DNA from: Aestuariimicrobium ganziense
Lineage (GTDB): Bacteria > Actinomycetota > Actinomycetes > Propionibacteriales > Propionibacteriaceae
Length of the DNA stretch: 64,000 nt
Direction: 5' to 3'
Assembly (NCBI RefSeq): GCF_015352975.1
Contig: NZ_JACYIZ010000001.1
Span: 248,001-312,000 of the forward strand
Shown here: positions 56,303-64,000 of the stretch, in pieces
Layout: every line of letters starts with the position of its first letter
Numbering within the stretch: position 1 is the stretch's first letter
Notes under the pieces: model-generated
What the model was told of the DNA's origin: nothing
What the model saw: only the letters and a program-made list of their open reading frames with translations
The model's database searches: none
Translations under genes and position numbers: made by a program

Positions 56303-59209
56303 TCAGGCCAGGTCGAGACGCACGTACGGTGCCACCACCGGGCCCTTCGTCCAGTCCATCACCTCGGCCTGTGAGGCCTCGCCCGAGATGATGTCGATCG
56401 CGTTGGAGTCGGTGGTGTCGGTGTCCTGCGACGGGATCGAGTCGGTCCACTCCCCTGCTCCGCCACCGATCCGGTAGGGACCGATGAACGAGGGGCAGCC
56501 GATCCCCTGGGCGCACTCGGCGCTGTAGACCGGGCGCACGTTGCCGATGCCCTCGCCGTCCTCGGCGTCGCTGAACATCGACACCTGGTAGCCGGCCGTG
56601 CCCAGGTCGACACCGTCGAGCACGCTGGCGTCCACCGAGACGATGATCACCCCACTCGGGTCGACGTCGAGGGTGATGTCACCGACCCGGGACAGGTCGG
56701 CACCGTAGACGCCACTGCCGAACCGTGCGTCGTCGTAGCGACCGTCGGCCACGATGGCGTAGGTCCACGGGCCAGCTGCGAAGGTGTTCGTCCCCGGCAG
56801 CAACGCTGTGGTGGTGGTCGAGTCCAGCGAACTGAGGTGGATGTTCAGCCGCTGGATGCTCATCCCGTTGCCGCCCCACGGGTTGGTGATCGGGGCGGCC
56901 GTGGTGGTGACGAAACGGATGGTGTCGCCGTCGCGGTAGACCGTCATTCCGGTCAGGTCCATGCTGCCGGGGTTGAAGGCGCTGTCGGTCGGGTAGGTGT
57001 AGCTGCCCGGGCCGTGGTCGTCGCCGGTCGGGTCGCTCAGTGAGCCGATGGCGGTGCCGTAGGCGGTGATGGTGCGCCGGTCGACGGTCATCACACCGCT
57101 GTTTCCGGTGGCCACGATCACCACCCGGTTGGTGATGTCGGGCAGGGTGACAGTCGCCGACCACTGACCCTTGTGCACCCGCACGACGGTGTCTTCGCCG
57201 TTGACCCGGATGATCACCTGCTTGGCGTTGCTGGTGCCGCTGAAGGTCACCTCGCGCGAGTCGGCGATCGAGCCGTCCTCGGGGCCGTTGACGGTCAGCG
57301 TCGGTGCGGCGCCGGTGGGCTGGTCGTCGCTGGTGGCGTTCCAGCTCAGCCAGGTGTCGGCGTCGAAGTTGAGCCGGCCCAGTTCGTCGGCAGCCCAGTT
57401 GTCGCCGGCCTTGAGGATGGCCTCGCCACCGACGGTGTAGTTGTGCAGCAGCAGCCCGTTGCCCTCGGTCATCTCGTTGCCGATGGTGACCTTGTTGCCC
57501 TCACGGTCGGTGTAGCGCTTGAGCAGGCTGACCTGCGAGGTCGGGTCGAGGTCGTTCCAGGCCTCGATCTCGAGTCCGTCGATCTCGATGTTCTCGGTGT
57601 TCGACAGCGCGAAGATGCGCACCGCGCAGTTGACCATGCCCTCGACCCGGGTGTCGGTGAAGATCATGTTCTGCACCGTCATCGTGGTGTCGGCGCGGTC
57701 GGTGGCGCCCATGTCCTCGTAGTGGGACGAGGAGTTGAACACGCAGGTGTTGTACTTCACGTCCTTCCAGTACATCCGGTTGTGGATGATGTCGGTGTTG
57801 GTGACCCGGACGCCGTCGATCTCGCGCGGCACCCAGCCCCACTGGATGACCGGGCCGTTCTCGTTCTTCCAGATCACGGTGTTCTCGACGGTCACCCGGG
57901 AGTGGTAGAGCTTCAGCACGTCATCGTTGGCGTGGAAGAAGGTGTTCTTCATGGTGCCGTCGGCGTACAACTCGATGCCGTCGGTCTGCCAGTACCAGGC
58001 GCCGACCTGCTTGTAGTTCTGCACGGTCATCTTGAAGTTCTCGACACCGATCTCGGTGCCGTCCTCGTCATGGGCGTAGACCACGAACGAGTGGTAGGGA
58101 GGTTCGTTGATGGTGATGCCCTGCAGGTCGAGGGTCTGCCCCTCGTTGGACGACTCGAACTGCAGCATCTTCACGCAGGTGACGTGGCAGTTGTCGTTGA
58201 CGTTGTGCTGGTAGCCGTTGGTGGTGTCTGCCTCGTAGACGTACTGCTCACCCGACAGCACCCCCAGACCGGTCACGCGGTAGCTCGGCTGGGGGTCGTG
58301 CAGGAACCGGAACGCGCCCTTCACGTAGGCGCCGGGAGCCAGGTAGACCCACTTGACCTGCTCGGGCAGCACGGCGTGGTACTGCGAACCCATGTGGTAG
58401 GTGCCGGGCCCGAAGTAGACGATCTCTTCGGTGATCGTGTTCAGGTCGGTGACCGCACCGGGCTGGGGACGATGGATGGTGCCGTCGGCCTCGGTGGGGA
58501 TCGAGTCGGCAGCCGGGGCCGGGTTGGCGAACACCAGCATCGCGTTCTGCGGCTCGGTGTGGATGGCCCTGTTGCCGTCGGCCTGGGTGGTCAGCGTGCC
58601 GCTGGCACCGCTGAGGTCGTTGTACGAGGTGATCAACTGCGGGTCGAACTCGACCGAGAAGCGGAAACCGTCGGCGCTGTGGGGCACCCACACCCGCACC
58701 GTCGAGGAGTTGACCAGCTGCTTCTTCAGGCCCAGGTCGGTGGGCCGGATGGTCACCTGGTCGGCGGAGCTGATGGTCTGGCCGGTCTTGAGGTGCACGT
58801 CGACCCAGACATCGCCGGTGTAGACGAAGCTCGTCCAGCTCATCGTCAGGTCGGCATCGGCAGCGAACTCGGCCCCGTCCTGCTCGGTGTAGCCGATCTT
58901 GTCGTTGCCTGCCCGGGGCACGCTCATGTAGACGAACGACTGCTGCGAGGTCTTGGGGCCCTTGGCCGGGGTCACCGTGGCGTCGTAGAACCGCGAACGA
59001 CGCACCTGGTCACCGGCGATCGGCTCTTGGGTGGCCACGGCGTTCTCGTGGTCCCAGGTGGTGACCACCGCCTTCTTCGACGGTGGCGCCGCCGGCAACG
59101 AGGCCTCAGCCAAGGCCGTGCTGGCCGGGGCAACCAGGGCCGCAACCAGGCTGAGGGCGCCGATCAGGGCCCAGCTTCGAGATCGGGGAGTTCGGGCGGC
59201 ACGACTCAT
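56303..59209 (-). CDS. Secreted glycoside hydrolase family 49 enzyme (dextranase/isopullulanase-like)
   Basis: The 968-residue protein has a signal peptide (basic [20 protein letters not shown], cleavage near ALAEA). Then come the GH49 N-terminal beta-sandwich and the parallel beta-helix: [32 protein letters not shown] and [15 protein letters not shown]. Catalytic Asp residues lie in [14 protein letters not shown] and [15 protein letters not shown]. After the helix (~residue 640) follow an Ig/glucodextranase-B-like domain ([20 protein letters not shown]) and a glucodextranase C-like domain ([20 protein letters not shown]). It should cut alpha-1,6 or alpha-1,4 glucans outside the cell. ATG 59209 follows GAAGGGA. 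Confidence 0.9.
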   Translation of the reverse strand: MSRAARTPRSRSWALIGALSLVAALVAPASTALAEASLPAAPPSKKAVVTTWDHENAVATQEPIAGDQVRRSRFYDATVTPAKGPKTSQQSFVYMSVPRAGNDKIGYTEQDGAEFAADADLTMSWTSFVYTGDVWVDVHLKTGQTISSADQVTIRPTDLGLKKQLVNSSTVRVWVPHSADGFRFSVEFDPQLITSYNDLSGASGTLTTQADGNRAIHTEPQNAMLVFANPAPAADSIPTEADGTIHRPQPGAVTDLNTITEEIVYFGPGTYHMGSQYHAVLPEQVKWVYLAPGAYVKGAFRFLHDPQPSYRVTGLGVLSGEQYVYEADTTNGYQHNVNDNCHVTCVKMLQFESSNEGQTLDLQGITINEPPYHSFVVYAHDEDGTEIGVENFKMTVQNYKQVGAWYWQTDGIELYADGTMKNTFFHANDDVLKLYHSRVTVENTVIWKNENGPVIQWGWVPREIDGVRVTNTDIIHNRMYWKDVKYNTCVFNSSSHYEDMGATDRADTTMTVQNMIFTDTRVEGMVNCAVRIFALSNTENIEIDGLEIEAWNDLDPTSQVSLLKRYTDREGNKVTIGNEMTEGNGLLLHNYTVGGEAILKAGDNWAADELGRLNFDADTWLSWNATSDDQPTGAAPTLTVNGPEDGSIADSREVTFSGTSNAKQVIIRVNGEDTVVRVHKGQWSATVTLPDITNRVVIVATGNSGVMTVDRRTITAYGTAIGSLSDPTGDDHGPGSYTYPTDSAFNPGSMDLTGMTVYRDGDTIRFVTTTAAPITNPWGGNGMSIQRLNIHLSSLDSTTTTALLPGTNTFAAGPWTYAIVADGRYDDARFGSGVYGADLSRVGDITLDVDPSGVIIVSVDASVLDGVDLGTAGYQVSMFSDAEDGEGIGNVRPVYSAECAQGIGCPSFIGPYRIGGGAGEWTDSIPSQDTDTTDSNAIDIISGEASQAEVMDWTKGPVVAPYVRLDLA

Positions 59210-59296
59210 GAGAGCGGTCCCTTCACGGTGCACGTCGGGGTCAGCAGGGGTGCGTCACTTGCGCACCGGCAGGCTAACTCGCGGGCTGTGTCGTTT

Positions 59297-59309
59297 TCAC
59301 CGATGGTGA
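59297..59309. promoter_or_regulatory. Short palindrome upstream of the GH49 gene
   Basis: TCACC (59297-59301) and GGTGA (59305-59309) flank GAT, about 90 bp upstream of the dextranase start, in an otherwise featureless 187-bp gap. It may be the operator of a sugar-responsive repressor; there is no direct evidence. Confidence 0.35.
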
Positions 59310-59364
59310 CCCTTTGGGGGCCTGACCACACCGGCAGGGGTGGGCAGTCGGGCCCGAAATGCAG

Positions 59365-59391
59365 CGAACCGGTTCACGAGGAGCCGGTTCG
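59365..59391 (-). terminator. Hairpin after the minus-strand tRNA cluster
   Basis: CGAACCGG (59365-59372) pairs with CCGGTTCG (59384-59391) around an 11-base loop, directly after the encoded CCA of tRNA-Val(GAC). It should end the Gly-Cys-Val transcript. Confidence 0.7.
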
Positions 59392-59396
59392 TCTGG

Positions 59397-59468
59397 TGGG
59401 CGACACTGGGTTTGAACCAGTGACCTCTTCCGTGTCAGGGAAGCGCGCTACCACTGCGCCAGCCGCCC
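59397..59468 (-). tRNA. tRNA-Val (anticodon GAC)
   Basis: On the minus strand the acceptor GGGCGGC pairs with GTCGCCC, followed by A73 and an encoded CCA (59394-59396). The anticodon arm is CTTCC-CTGACAC-GGAAG, giving GAC. The T arm is ACTGGTTCAAACCCAGT. Third of three tRNAs on this strand, one base after tRNA-Cys. Confidence 0.96.
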
Positions 59469-59469
59469 G

Positions 59470-59540
59470 AGGTGGAGACGGGATTTGAACCCGTGTACAC
59501 GGATTTGCAGTCCGTTGCCTCGCCTCTCGGCCACTCCACC
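59470..59540 (-). tRNA. tRNA-Cys (anticodon GCA)
   Basis: The acceptor GGTGGAG pairs with CTCCACC, with U73 as expected for Cys. The anticodon arm ACGGA-CTGCAAA-TCCGT gives GCA. The T arm GGGTTCAAATCCC is complete. Confidence 0.96.
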
Positions 59541-59583
59541 AGGAGAAGTGACCTCAAGCCTGGATGGGGTTGAGACCCTTCCG

Positions 59584-59656
59584 AGCGGACGACGAGATTC
59601 GAACTCGCGACCCTCACCTTGGCAAGGTGATGCTCTACCAACTGAGCCACGTCCGC
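59584..59656 (-). tRNA. tRNA-Gly (anticodon GCC)
   Basis: The acceptor GCGGACG pairs with CGTCCGC and U73 follows. The anticodon arm CACCT-TGCCA-AGGTG gives GCC. The T arm CGAGTTCGAATCTCG is complete. First of the three minus-strand tRNAs. Confidence 0.96.
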
Positions 59657-59699
59657 ATGCCTTGTCTGATGCGGTGACACCGCTTCAGGGGCGTAGAAA

Positions 59700-59728
59700 A
59701 CCATAGCCCACCCGGGACGGGCGCGCAA
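59700..59728 (-). promoter_or_regulatory. Promoter of the minus-strand tRNA cluster
   Basis: On the minus strand TTGCGC (59723-59728), 17 bp, then TATGGT (59700-59705), about 45 bp upstream of tRNA-Gly. Confidence 0.6.
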
Positions 59729-59773
59729 AACACCCCGGCCCGGCGTGGCCGACGAGCAACCACCGGCCCCGAT

Positions 59774-59803
59774 TTCACGCACCGACGAGCGGTGCGCTAC
59801 CGT
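59774..59803 (+). promoter_or_regulatory. Promoter of tRNA-Val(CAC)
   Basis: TTCACG (59774-59779), an 18-bp spacer and TACCGT (59798-59803) lie 12 bp upstream of the tRNA 5' end. Confidence 0.55.
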
Positions 59804-59815
59804 TGCTTCTCGCAC

Positions 59816-59887
59816 GGGCGATTGGCGCAGTGGTAGCGCGCTTCGTTCACACCGAAGAGGTCACTGGTTCGAACCCAGTATCGCCCA
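59816..59887 (+). tRNA. tRNA-Val (anticodon CAC)
   Basis: The acceptor GGGCGAT pairs with ATCGCCC and A73 follows; the next bases are CCT, so CCA is not encoded. The anticodon arm CTTCG-TTCACAC-CGAAG gives CAC. D and T arms are nearly identical to those of the opposite-strand tRNA-Val(GAC). Confidence 0.96.
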
Positions 59888-59894
59888 CCTTGCT

Positions 59895-59930
59895 GGAACG
59901 GCTCCTGACAAGCGCGTCAGGAGCCGTTCC
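59895..59930 (+). terminator. Perfect 15-bp hairpin after tRNA-Val(CAC)
   Basis: GGAACGGCTCCTGAC (59895-59909) pairs perfectly with GTCAGGAGCCGTTCC (59916-59930) around AAGCGC. It lies also 13 bp beyond the stop of the converging dehydratase gene and may serve both. Confidence 0.82.
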
Positions 59931-59943
59931 GCATTTCCGGGGG

Positions 59944-61197
59944 TCAGGGCTTGACCAGGGAACCATCGATCAGCCGGGCACCGGCGGCCCAGCGGTCGTG
60001 GTTGGACAGGTCGGCCGGGTAGCGGGCCGCCGCCTGCTCGTCCACCTCGATCCCCCAGCCGGGAGCCTCGTTGGGGAACAACCAGCCATCGGTGACCCGC
60101 AGCGTGCCCGGGAACACCTCGTGCACGGGCTCGCTGTAGACGTGGCCCTCCTGGATGCCGAAGTTGGGCGAGGTGACGTCGAGGGCGACATTGGCCGCCG
60201 CACCGATCGGTGAGGTGTCACCGGGACCGTGCCAGGCAGTCTGGACGCCCACGGCCTCGGCGATGCCGGCCAGCTTCCTGGCCGGGGTGAGCCCGCCGAT
60301 GTCCGACACGTGGCAGCGGATCATGTCGACACCGCCACCGGTGACCAGGCGCACGGCATCGGTCCACGAGGTGGCCAACTCCCCCACCGCGATCGGCATC
60401 GGCGAGGCGGCCCTGACCGCGGGCAACTGGTCCCACCACTCCGGGGCGAGCACGTCCTCGAGGAAGAACAGCCGGTAGGGCTCCAGTGAACGAGCCAGCA
60501 CCACGGCCTCCTTGGGAGTCAGTCGCGAGTGCACGTCGTGCAGCAGCTCGACCTCCTCCCCCAGACGTTCCCGCGCGGCCTTGAACAGCTTCGGGGCGTC
60601 ACGCAGGTAGGCCTTGACGCTCCAGCCGTTCGGGTAGAGGGCTCCGGGGTAGTCGCTGGGTACCTGCGGGGCGCCGTAGCCGGCGCGGCCGGGGGTCGAC
60701 GCCTGCAGCCGGACGTGGCGGGCGCCCTGCTCGATCAACTGCTCAGCCCGGTCGAGGGTCTCGTCGATGGTCGACCCGGCCGCGTGCAGGTAGCAGTCGG
60801 CCGCGGCCCGAACCTTGCCGCCGAGCAGTTCGTGGACCGGCATGCCCGCACGCTTGCCGGCGATGTCCCACAGCGCCTGGTCGACGCCGGAGATGGCGTT
60901 GTTGACCACCGGACCCTGGCGCCAGTAGCCGGTGAGCCCGATCAGCTGGGTGAGATCGGTGATGTCACCGGGGTAACGGCCGACCAACAGTCGCGGCAGG
61001 TACTCGTCGACGATCGTGGCCACGGCCTTCCAACGCTGGGTGAAGGTGGCACAACCGAGTCCGTACAGGCCTGGTTCGTCGGTGTCGACGCGCACCACGA
61101 CCAGGGGGATGCCCTCGGGGGCGGTGACGATGGCACGCACGCCGGTGATGGCGAGCGGCTCGCGCGACGGCCAGGGGTTGTCGAAGTTCGACGACAT
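59944..61197 (-). CDS. Enolase-superfamily dehydratase (mannonate dehydratase/RspA-like)
   Basis: The 417-residue protein shows GCATFTQRWKAVATIVDEYL, AISGVDQALWDIAGKRAGMP, then VELLHDVHSRLTPKEAV (metal Asp and His), FFLEDVLAPEWWDQL (metal Glu), IAVGELATSWTDAV (metal Glu), HVSDIGGLTPARKLAG and TAWHGPGDTSPIGAAANVAL. This is the ManD/RspA branch, which dehydrates mannonate or gluconate-type acids, some with very low activity. It lies three bases after an SDR gene in the same operon. Confidence 0.9.
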   Translation of the reverse strand: MSSNFDNPWPSREPLAITGVRAIVTAPEGIPLVVVRVDTDEPGLYGLGCATFTQRWKAVATIVDEYLPRLLVGRYPGDITDLTQLIGLTGYWRQGPVVNNAISGVDQALWDIAGKRAGMPVHELLGGKVRAAADCYLHAAGSTIDETLDRAEQLIEQGARHVRLQASTPGRAGYGAPQVPSDYPGALYPNGWSVKAYLRDAPKLFKAARERLGEEVELLHDVHSRLTPKEAVVLARSLEPYRLFFLEDVLAPEWWDQLPAVRAASPMPIAVGELATSWTDAVRLVTGGGVDMIRCHVSDIGGLTPARKLAGIAEAVGVQTAWHGPGDTSPIGAAANVALDVTSPNFGIQEGHVYSEPVHEVFPGTLRVTDGWLFPNEAPGWGIEVDEQAAARYPADLSNHDRWAAGARLIDGSLVKP

Positions 61198-61200
61198 GGT

Positions 61201-62103
61201 TCACTCCTGTGGTGGTGGGTCCTCCAGCGACAGCTCCGGCTGGTCGAGCAGGTGGATGGCGGTGAAGCCGAGGTCACGCTCGACCTCGGTCAGGTCGATC
61301 GGCACCTCGCGTCCCTCGAAGCGACGACGTCGCTCGACCGTGGGCCAGAACCTGTCCAGCAGCTGTTCGGTCGGGTACGGCGAGGCGGTCAACGGCGCGG
61401 CCAGGTAGTAGGCGCAGGCACCGTCCACGTCGGCGGTCAGCCCGGCCTCGATCGCACGTGCCGCGTCCCTGAGGTCGAGGTAGCTCCAGCCCTCGATCGC
61501 CCGGTCACCGGGCTCGTCGCGCAGGTGGCGGGCCACCCGTTCCAGGCGTTCGCGGGGCATGGTCAGCGGGAACCGCAGCGAGACGATCGTCATCCCCCAG
61601 CGGGCCGCCACCATCTGGCAGGTCACCTCGTCGCTGTACTTCGACAGGCTGTACCAGTCCGACAGCTGGGCCGGGGTCTGCGCGTCGAGCGGCCAGTACG
61701 GCGGGGCGGCATCGTCGTCGACGCCCAACGGCAGTCCCCACCGGTTGATGCTCGAGGCCACCACGGCGCGGTTGATGCCCAGTTCGGCCGCGGCCACCAG
61801 CACGGTGAAGGTGGCGACCACGTTGATGCCGAAGACCTCGTAGGGCGTGCCGACGTCACGGTGGGCCAGGGCGGCCAGGTGGACGACGGCATCCACGCCG
61901 TCGAGGGCAGCCTTGACGTCGTCGACCCGGCAGGCATCGCCGGCGATGCACACCGCGGCGCCCTCGACCTCGTCACCATCGAGCGACAGCGCGACCACGC
62001 GCGCTCCGTGGTCGGCGAGGTGCTTGGTGGTGACGCGTCCGATCTGGCCGGCTGCACCGGTGACCAGCACTGTTCGTCGGCTGAGGTCTGCAGCTGGATG
62101 CAT
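61201..62103 (-). CDS. NAD-dependent epimerase/dehydratase (extended SDR)
   Basis: From ATG 62103 the 300-residue protein has LVTGAAGQIGRVTTKHLADH (Rossmann GxxGxxG), VVHLAALAHRD, the catalytic WYSLSKYSDE (YxxxK) and SLRFPLTMPRERLERVARHL. Pairing with a mannonate-dehydratase-like enzyme suggests oxidation or epimerisation of a uronic or aldonic acid (inference). A longer frame from 62154 lacks support. Confidence 0.87.
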   Translation of the reverse strand: MHPAADLSRRTVLVTGAAGQIGRVTTKHLADHGARVVALSLDGDEVEGAAVCIAGDACRVDDVKAALDGVDAVVHLAALAHRDVGTPYEVFGINVVATFTVLVAAAELGINRAVVASSINRWGLPLGVDDDAAPPYWPLDAQTPAQLSDWYSLSKYSDEVTCQMVAARWGMTIVSLRFPLTMPRERLERVARHLRDEPGDRAIEGWSYLDLRDAARAIEAGLTADVDGACAYYLAAPLTASPYPTEQLLDRFWPTVERRRRFEGREVPIDLTEVERDLGFTAIHLLDQPELSLEDPPPQE

Positions 62104-62233
62104 TCGCCAACCGTAGTGCAGCACGACCCCGCTCCGGCACGTCGCCACGGGCACGACCCCATCTCATGGAATGATCGTGTGGCCAGTCACTTCCCCGGCT
62201 GGTAGCCCACCGTCATGAGAGCCTTCCCCATCC

Positions 62234-63214
62234 ATGCTGACCGGGACAGTAGTCGTCGTGCCCACACCACTGCGTGACCGCCTCGCAGCCGTCCAGCGCA
62301 ACCCGCTGACCGCTGCGCTGGGGTCGTTCGGTCGTGTCGTGTGGCGAACCATCCAGGCCGGCATGCGCTACCGGGTGCTGGGACTGGCCGCCGAGTCGGC
62401 CTTCTTCGCACTGCTGTCGCTGCCGCCGCTGCTGTTCGGGCTGGCCGGCTCGATCGGCTTCCTCACCAAGACCTTCAGCGTGCAGACCGTCGCCCAGTTC
62501 CGGGCCGACATCGTCGCCCTGGCATCGAGGGCACTCAGCCCGCAGGCCATCGACCAGGTGCTCGCACCGACCCTGGACGACGTGCTCACCGCCGGCCGGG
62601 TCGAGGTGGTCTCGATCGGCTTCCTGCTCGCCCTGTGGTCGGGCTCACGAGCGATGAGCGTGTTCCTCGACACCGTCTCGATCATGTACGGCCACGCCGG
62701 CAAGCGCGGCATCATCCGAGCCCGCGCGCTGAGCTTCGGCATCTACGTCGCGGTGCTGATCACCGCCGCCATCCTGCTGCCCCTGGTGCTGGCCGGACCC
62801 AACTTGGTCAGCGCCGTGCTGCCCCCGCAGGCACAGTGGGTGAACCGGCTCTACTGGCCGGTGGTCCTGGTCGGCTCGGTGCTCGCCCTGACCACGCTCT
62901 TCTCAGCGGCCGTGCCGGTGCGGCGACGCTGGCGCGCCGACCTGCCGGGAGCCCTGCTCACCCTGGCCATCTGGCTCGGCGGTTCGTGGCTGCTGCGCCT
63001 CGTGCTCGACCGGTCACTGGGCGGGTCGGCCCTCTATGGGCCGCTGGCCGCACCCATCGCGGTGATGATGTGGCTGTACCTGATGGCCCTGGCCACCCTG
63101 ATCGGAGCCTCGTTCAACGCCGCGATCAGTTCAGTCTGGCCACATTTCGCCGGCATCTCGCGCCAACGCGCGCAGGAGATCGCAGACGAGGTCACCGACG
63201 GTTCGTCCGCATAG
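62234..63214 (+). CDS. YihY/BrkB-family membrane protein (second copy)
   Basis: The 326-residue protein has about six membrane helices and family motifs VLGLAAESAFFALLSLPPLL, LALWSGSRAMSVFLDTVSIM and LYGPLAAPIAVMMWLYLMAL. It is shorter than the copy at 40.7 kb because it lacks that protein's charged C-terminal tail. Function unknown. Confidence 0.88.
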   Translation: MLTGTVVVVPTPLRDRLAAVQRNPLTAALGSFGRVVWRTIQAGMRYRVLGLAAESAFFALLSLPPLLFGLAGSIGFLTKTFSVQTVAQFRADIVALASRALSPQAIDQVLAPTLDDVLTAGRVEVVSIGFLLALWSGSRAMSVFLDTVSIMYGHAGKRGIIRARALSFGIYVAVLITAAILLPLVLAGPNLVSAVLPPQAQWVNRLYWPVVLVGSVLALTTLFSAAVPVRRRWRADLPGALLTLAIWLGGSWLLRLVLDRSLGGSALYGPLAAPIAVMMWLYLMALATLIGASFNAAISSVWPHFAGISRQRAQEIADEVTDGSSA

Positions 63215-63331
63215 TGGTACTGAATCTCACTGATTGAGATGCCTGCTTGCGCAAGGGTGTCCAACAGGTGGACTCTTGTCTCACGCGGCAACGGAGCCGT
63301 CACCGGTGAACCTCTGACGAAGGGCTGACCC
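63215..63331. other. Palindrome-rich intergenic segment
   Basis: No gene is seen. Three small inverted repeats follow each other: ATCTCA/TGAGAT near 63226-63242, CTTGCGCAAG (63246-63255) and GTCCA/TGGAC just after 63258. They may mark a terminator plus an operator for the downstream CbiX-like gene. No cobalamin riboswitch was recognised. Confidence 0.4.
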
Positions 63332-64000
63332 ATGACAGCGCCCGCTCTCGTGCTCGTGGCTGATGGCACCGACGACCCCCGGGTCGCCCAGGTCGTCCAC
63401 GTGCTGCGCAAGCAGCTGCAGATCGCCCGCCCCGCCGTCTCGATCCACCTCGCCTGCCTCGGCGGTTCGCCCACCGGTGTGCAGGTGGTCTCGGCCCTGG
63501 CCGCGCGCGGCGCCAGCGAGGTCGTGTTCGTCCCGATCGACCTGTGCCGGGCCATCGAGGCCTCCGACGAACTGCAGGCCACGGTGACCGAGGTGCGCAA
63601 CGCCCACCCCACGCTGCAGGTCAGCGTCTCGCGCCCAGTGGGCCCCGCACCCGAACTGCTCACCATCGTGGACGAACGACTGCGCACCGCGCTGCGGGCC
63701 AGCCGCACCACCGAACTCGATGGACTGGTGCTCGCACTCCCCCACGGCGGCGACGTGCGCGGCAACGCGTTGGTCTCGCGCCGTGCGCGACAGTGGTCGG
63801 CCCACCACCGCCTTCCCGTGGTCGTGGCGGTCGGCGACCACTCCGGTCCCAGCGTGGTCACCGCCCTGGCCAGCCTGCGCAGCCAGGGCCGACGCCACAT
63901 CGCGGTCGGATCGGTCTACCTCGCCGACGGTGAGGGCTTCGCCCAGATGAGCGAGCAGGCTCTGGCCCACGGTGCGATCGCGGTCAGCCCCCCACTGGGT
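63332..64000 (+). CDS. Sirohydrochlorin chelatase/CbiX-like protein (3' end cut by window)
   Basis: From ATG 63332 the frame is open to the window edge (223 codons). Two similar halves are visible: residues 1-110 beginning MTAPALVLVADGTDDPRVAQ, and residues 110-223 with GLVLALPHGGDVRGNALVSR, VVAVGDHSGPSVVTALASL and GSVYLADGEGFAQMSEQAL. This is the CbiX pattern of metal-inserting chelatases for siroheme or cobalamin; the usual first His of the HGS motif is replaced by ADG in half one, while PHGG in half two may supply it. AAGGG lies ten bases upstream of the ATG. Confidence 0.75.
   Translation, partial: MTAPALVLVADGTDDPRVAQVVHVLRKQLQIARPAVSIHLACLGGSPTGVQVVSALAARGASEVVFVPIDLCRAIEASDELQATVTEVRNAHPTLQVSVSRPVGPAPELLTIVDERLRTALRASRTTELDGLVLALPHGGDVRGNALVSRRARQWSAHHRLPVVVAVGDHSGPSVVTALASLRSQGRRHIAVGSVYLADGEGFAQMSEQALAHGAIAVSPPLG

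Noticed and set aside
54382..56391. 669-codon plus-strand frame opposite thrS
   Set aside because: Antisense shadow; thrS on the other strand is unmistakable.
57173..59488. 771-codon plus-strand frame opposite the GH49 gene
   Set aside because: Antisense shadow with repetitive Val/Gly/Asp composition that also runs into tRNA genes.
63034..63900. 288-codon minus-strand frame opposite the CbiX-like gene
   Set aside because: The stretch ISISEIQYHYADEP looked protein-like, but most of the frame is the shadow of two well-supported plus-strand genes.

Overview
The window is high-GC DNA with dense, often overlapping genes, and it looks like a chromosome segment of an actinobacterium. Three things point to a Propionibacteriaceae-like lineage (inference): a PPi-dependent phosphofructokinase together with a membrane pyrophosphatase, phosphatidylinositol-mannoside genes, and the gene order pgsA2 / DUF881-Sbp-DUF881 / gcvH / garA / ftsR / DUF151 / MerR / gcvP that is also known from Mycobacterium tuberculosis (Rv1822-Rv1832). 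No rRNA, CRISPR array or complete prophage is visible.

Layout. 1-3.5 kb: DJ-1/PfpI protein (cut by the left edge), acidic protein, PadR repressor with its membrane partner, and a Pcm-like methyltransferase. 3.5-8.6 kb is an accessory island: a frameshifted PIN toxin, a dif-like Xer site, a three-gene recombinase module (tyrosine recombinase, small HTH protein, zinc-ribbon/degenerate recombinase-like protein), an ABM protein, an aldo/keto reductase fragment and an intact VapBC-type toxin-antitoxin pair. 8.7-12.8 kb: ABC-F protein, MFS fragment, hydrolase, RraB-like protein, GNAT. 12.9-17.1 kb: a tightly overlapping catabolic operon (HisD-like dehydrogenase, LacI regulator, double SnoaL protein, nitrilase) whose last gene carries an amber codon near its 5' end. 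17.1-19.4 kb: tocopherol-cyclase-like protein divergent from a GH31 glycosidase.

19.5-30.2 kb: small stress and membrane proteins, csoR-copA copper efflux, folD, PAC2, a SatD pair, HD hydrolase, YigZ, rhomboid protease and small DUF proteins. 30.4-42.3 kb: H+-pyrophosphatase, HpcH/HpaI lyase, YciO-type protein, lone TadE, MFS fragment, TetR, PPi-phosphofructokinase, an RND permease without an adaptor, BrkB protein, VOC fragment. 42.3-51 kb (minus): glycine cleavage P and H proteins and the conserved FtsR/GarA/Sbp block. 51-56.2 kb (minus): pimA-acyltransferase-pgsA-HIT-thrS, the phosphatidylinositol mannoside cluster. 56.3-59.2 kb: secreted GH49 dextranase-like enzyme. 59.4-59.9 kb: tRNA-Gly, -Cys, -Val(GAC) facing tRNA-Val(CAC). 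59.9-64 kb: mannonate-dehydratase-like enzyme plus SDR, a second BrkB protein, and a CbiX-like protein cut by the right edge.

How it fits together. PPi-PFK and the proton-pumping pyrophosphatase both draw on pyrophosphate as an energy currency. The dextranase, GH31, mannonate dehydratase and LacI-controlled operon suggest breakdown of plant or microbial glycans. Several genes show a -10 box exactly six bases before the start codon, which indicates that leaderless transcripts are common. The most unusual spot is 3.5-7.1 kb, where a dif-like site sits about 260 bp upstream of the recombinase module, flanked by broken and intact PIN toxin genes.
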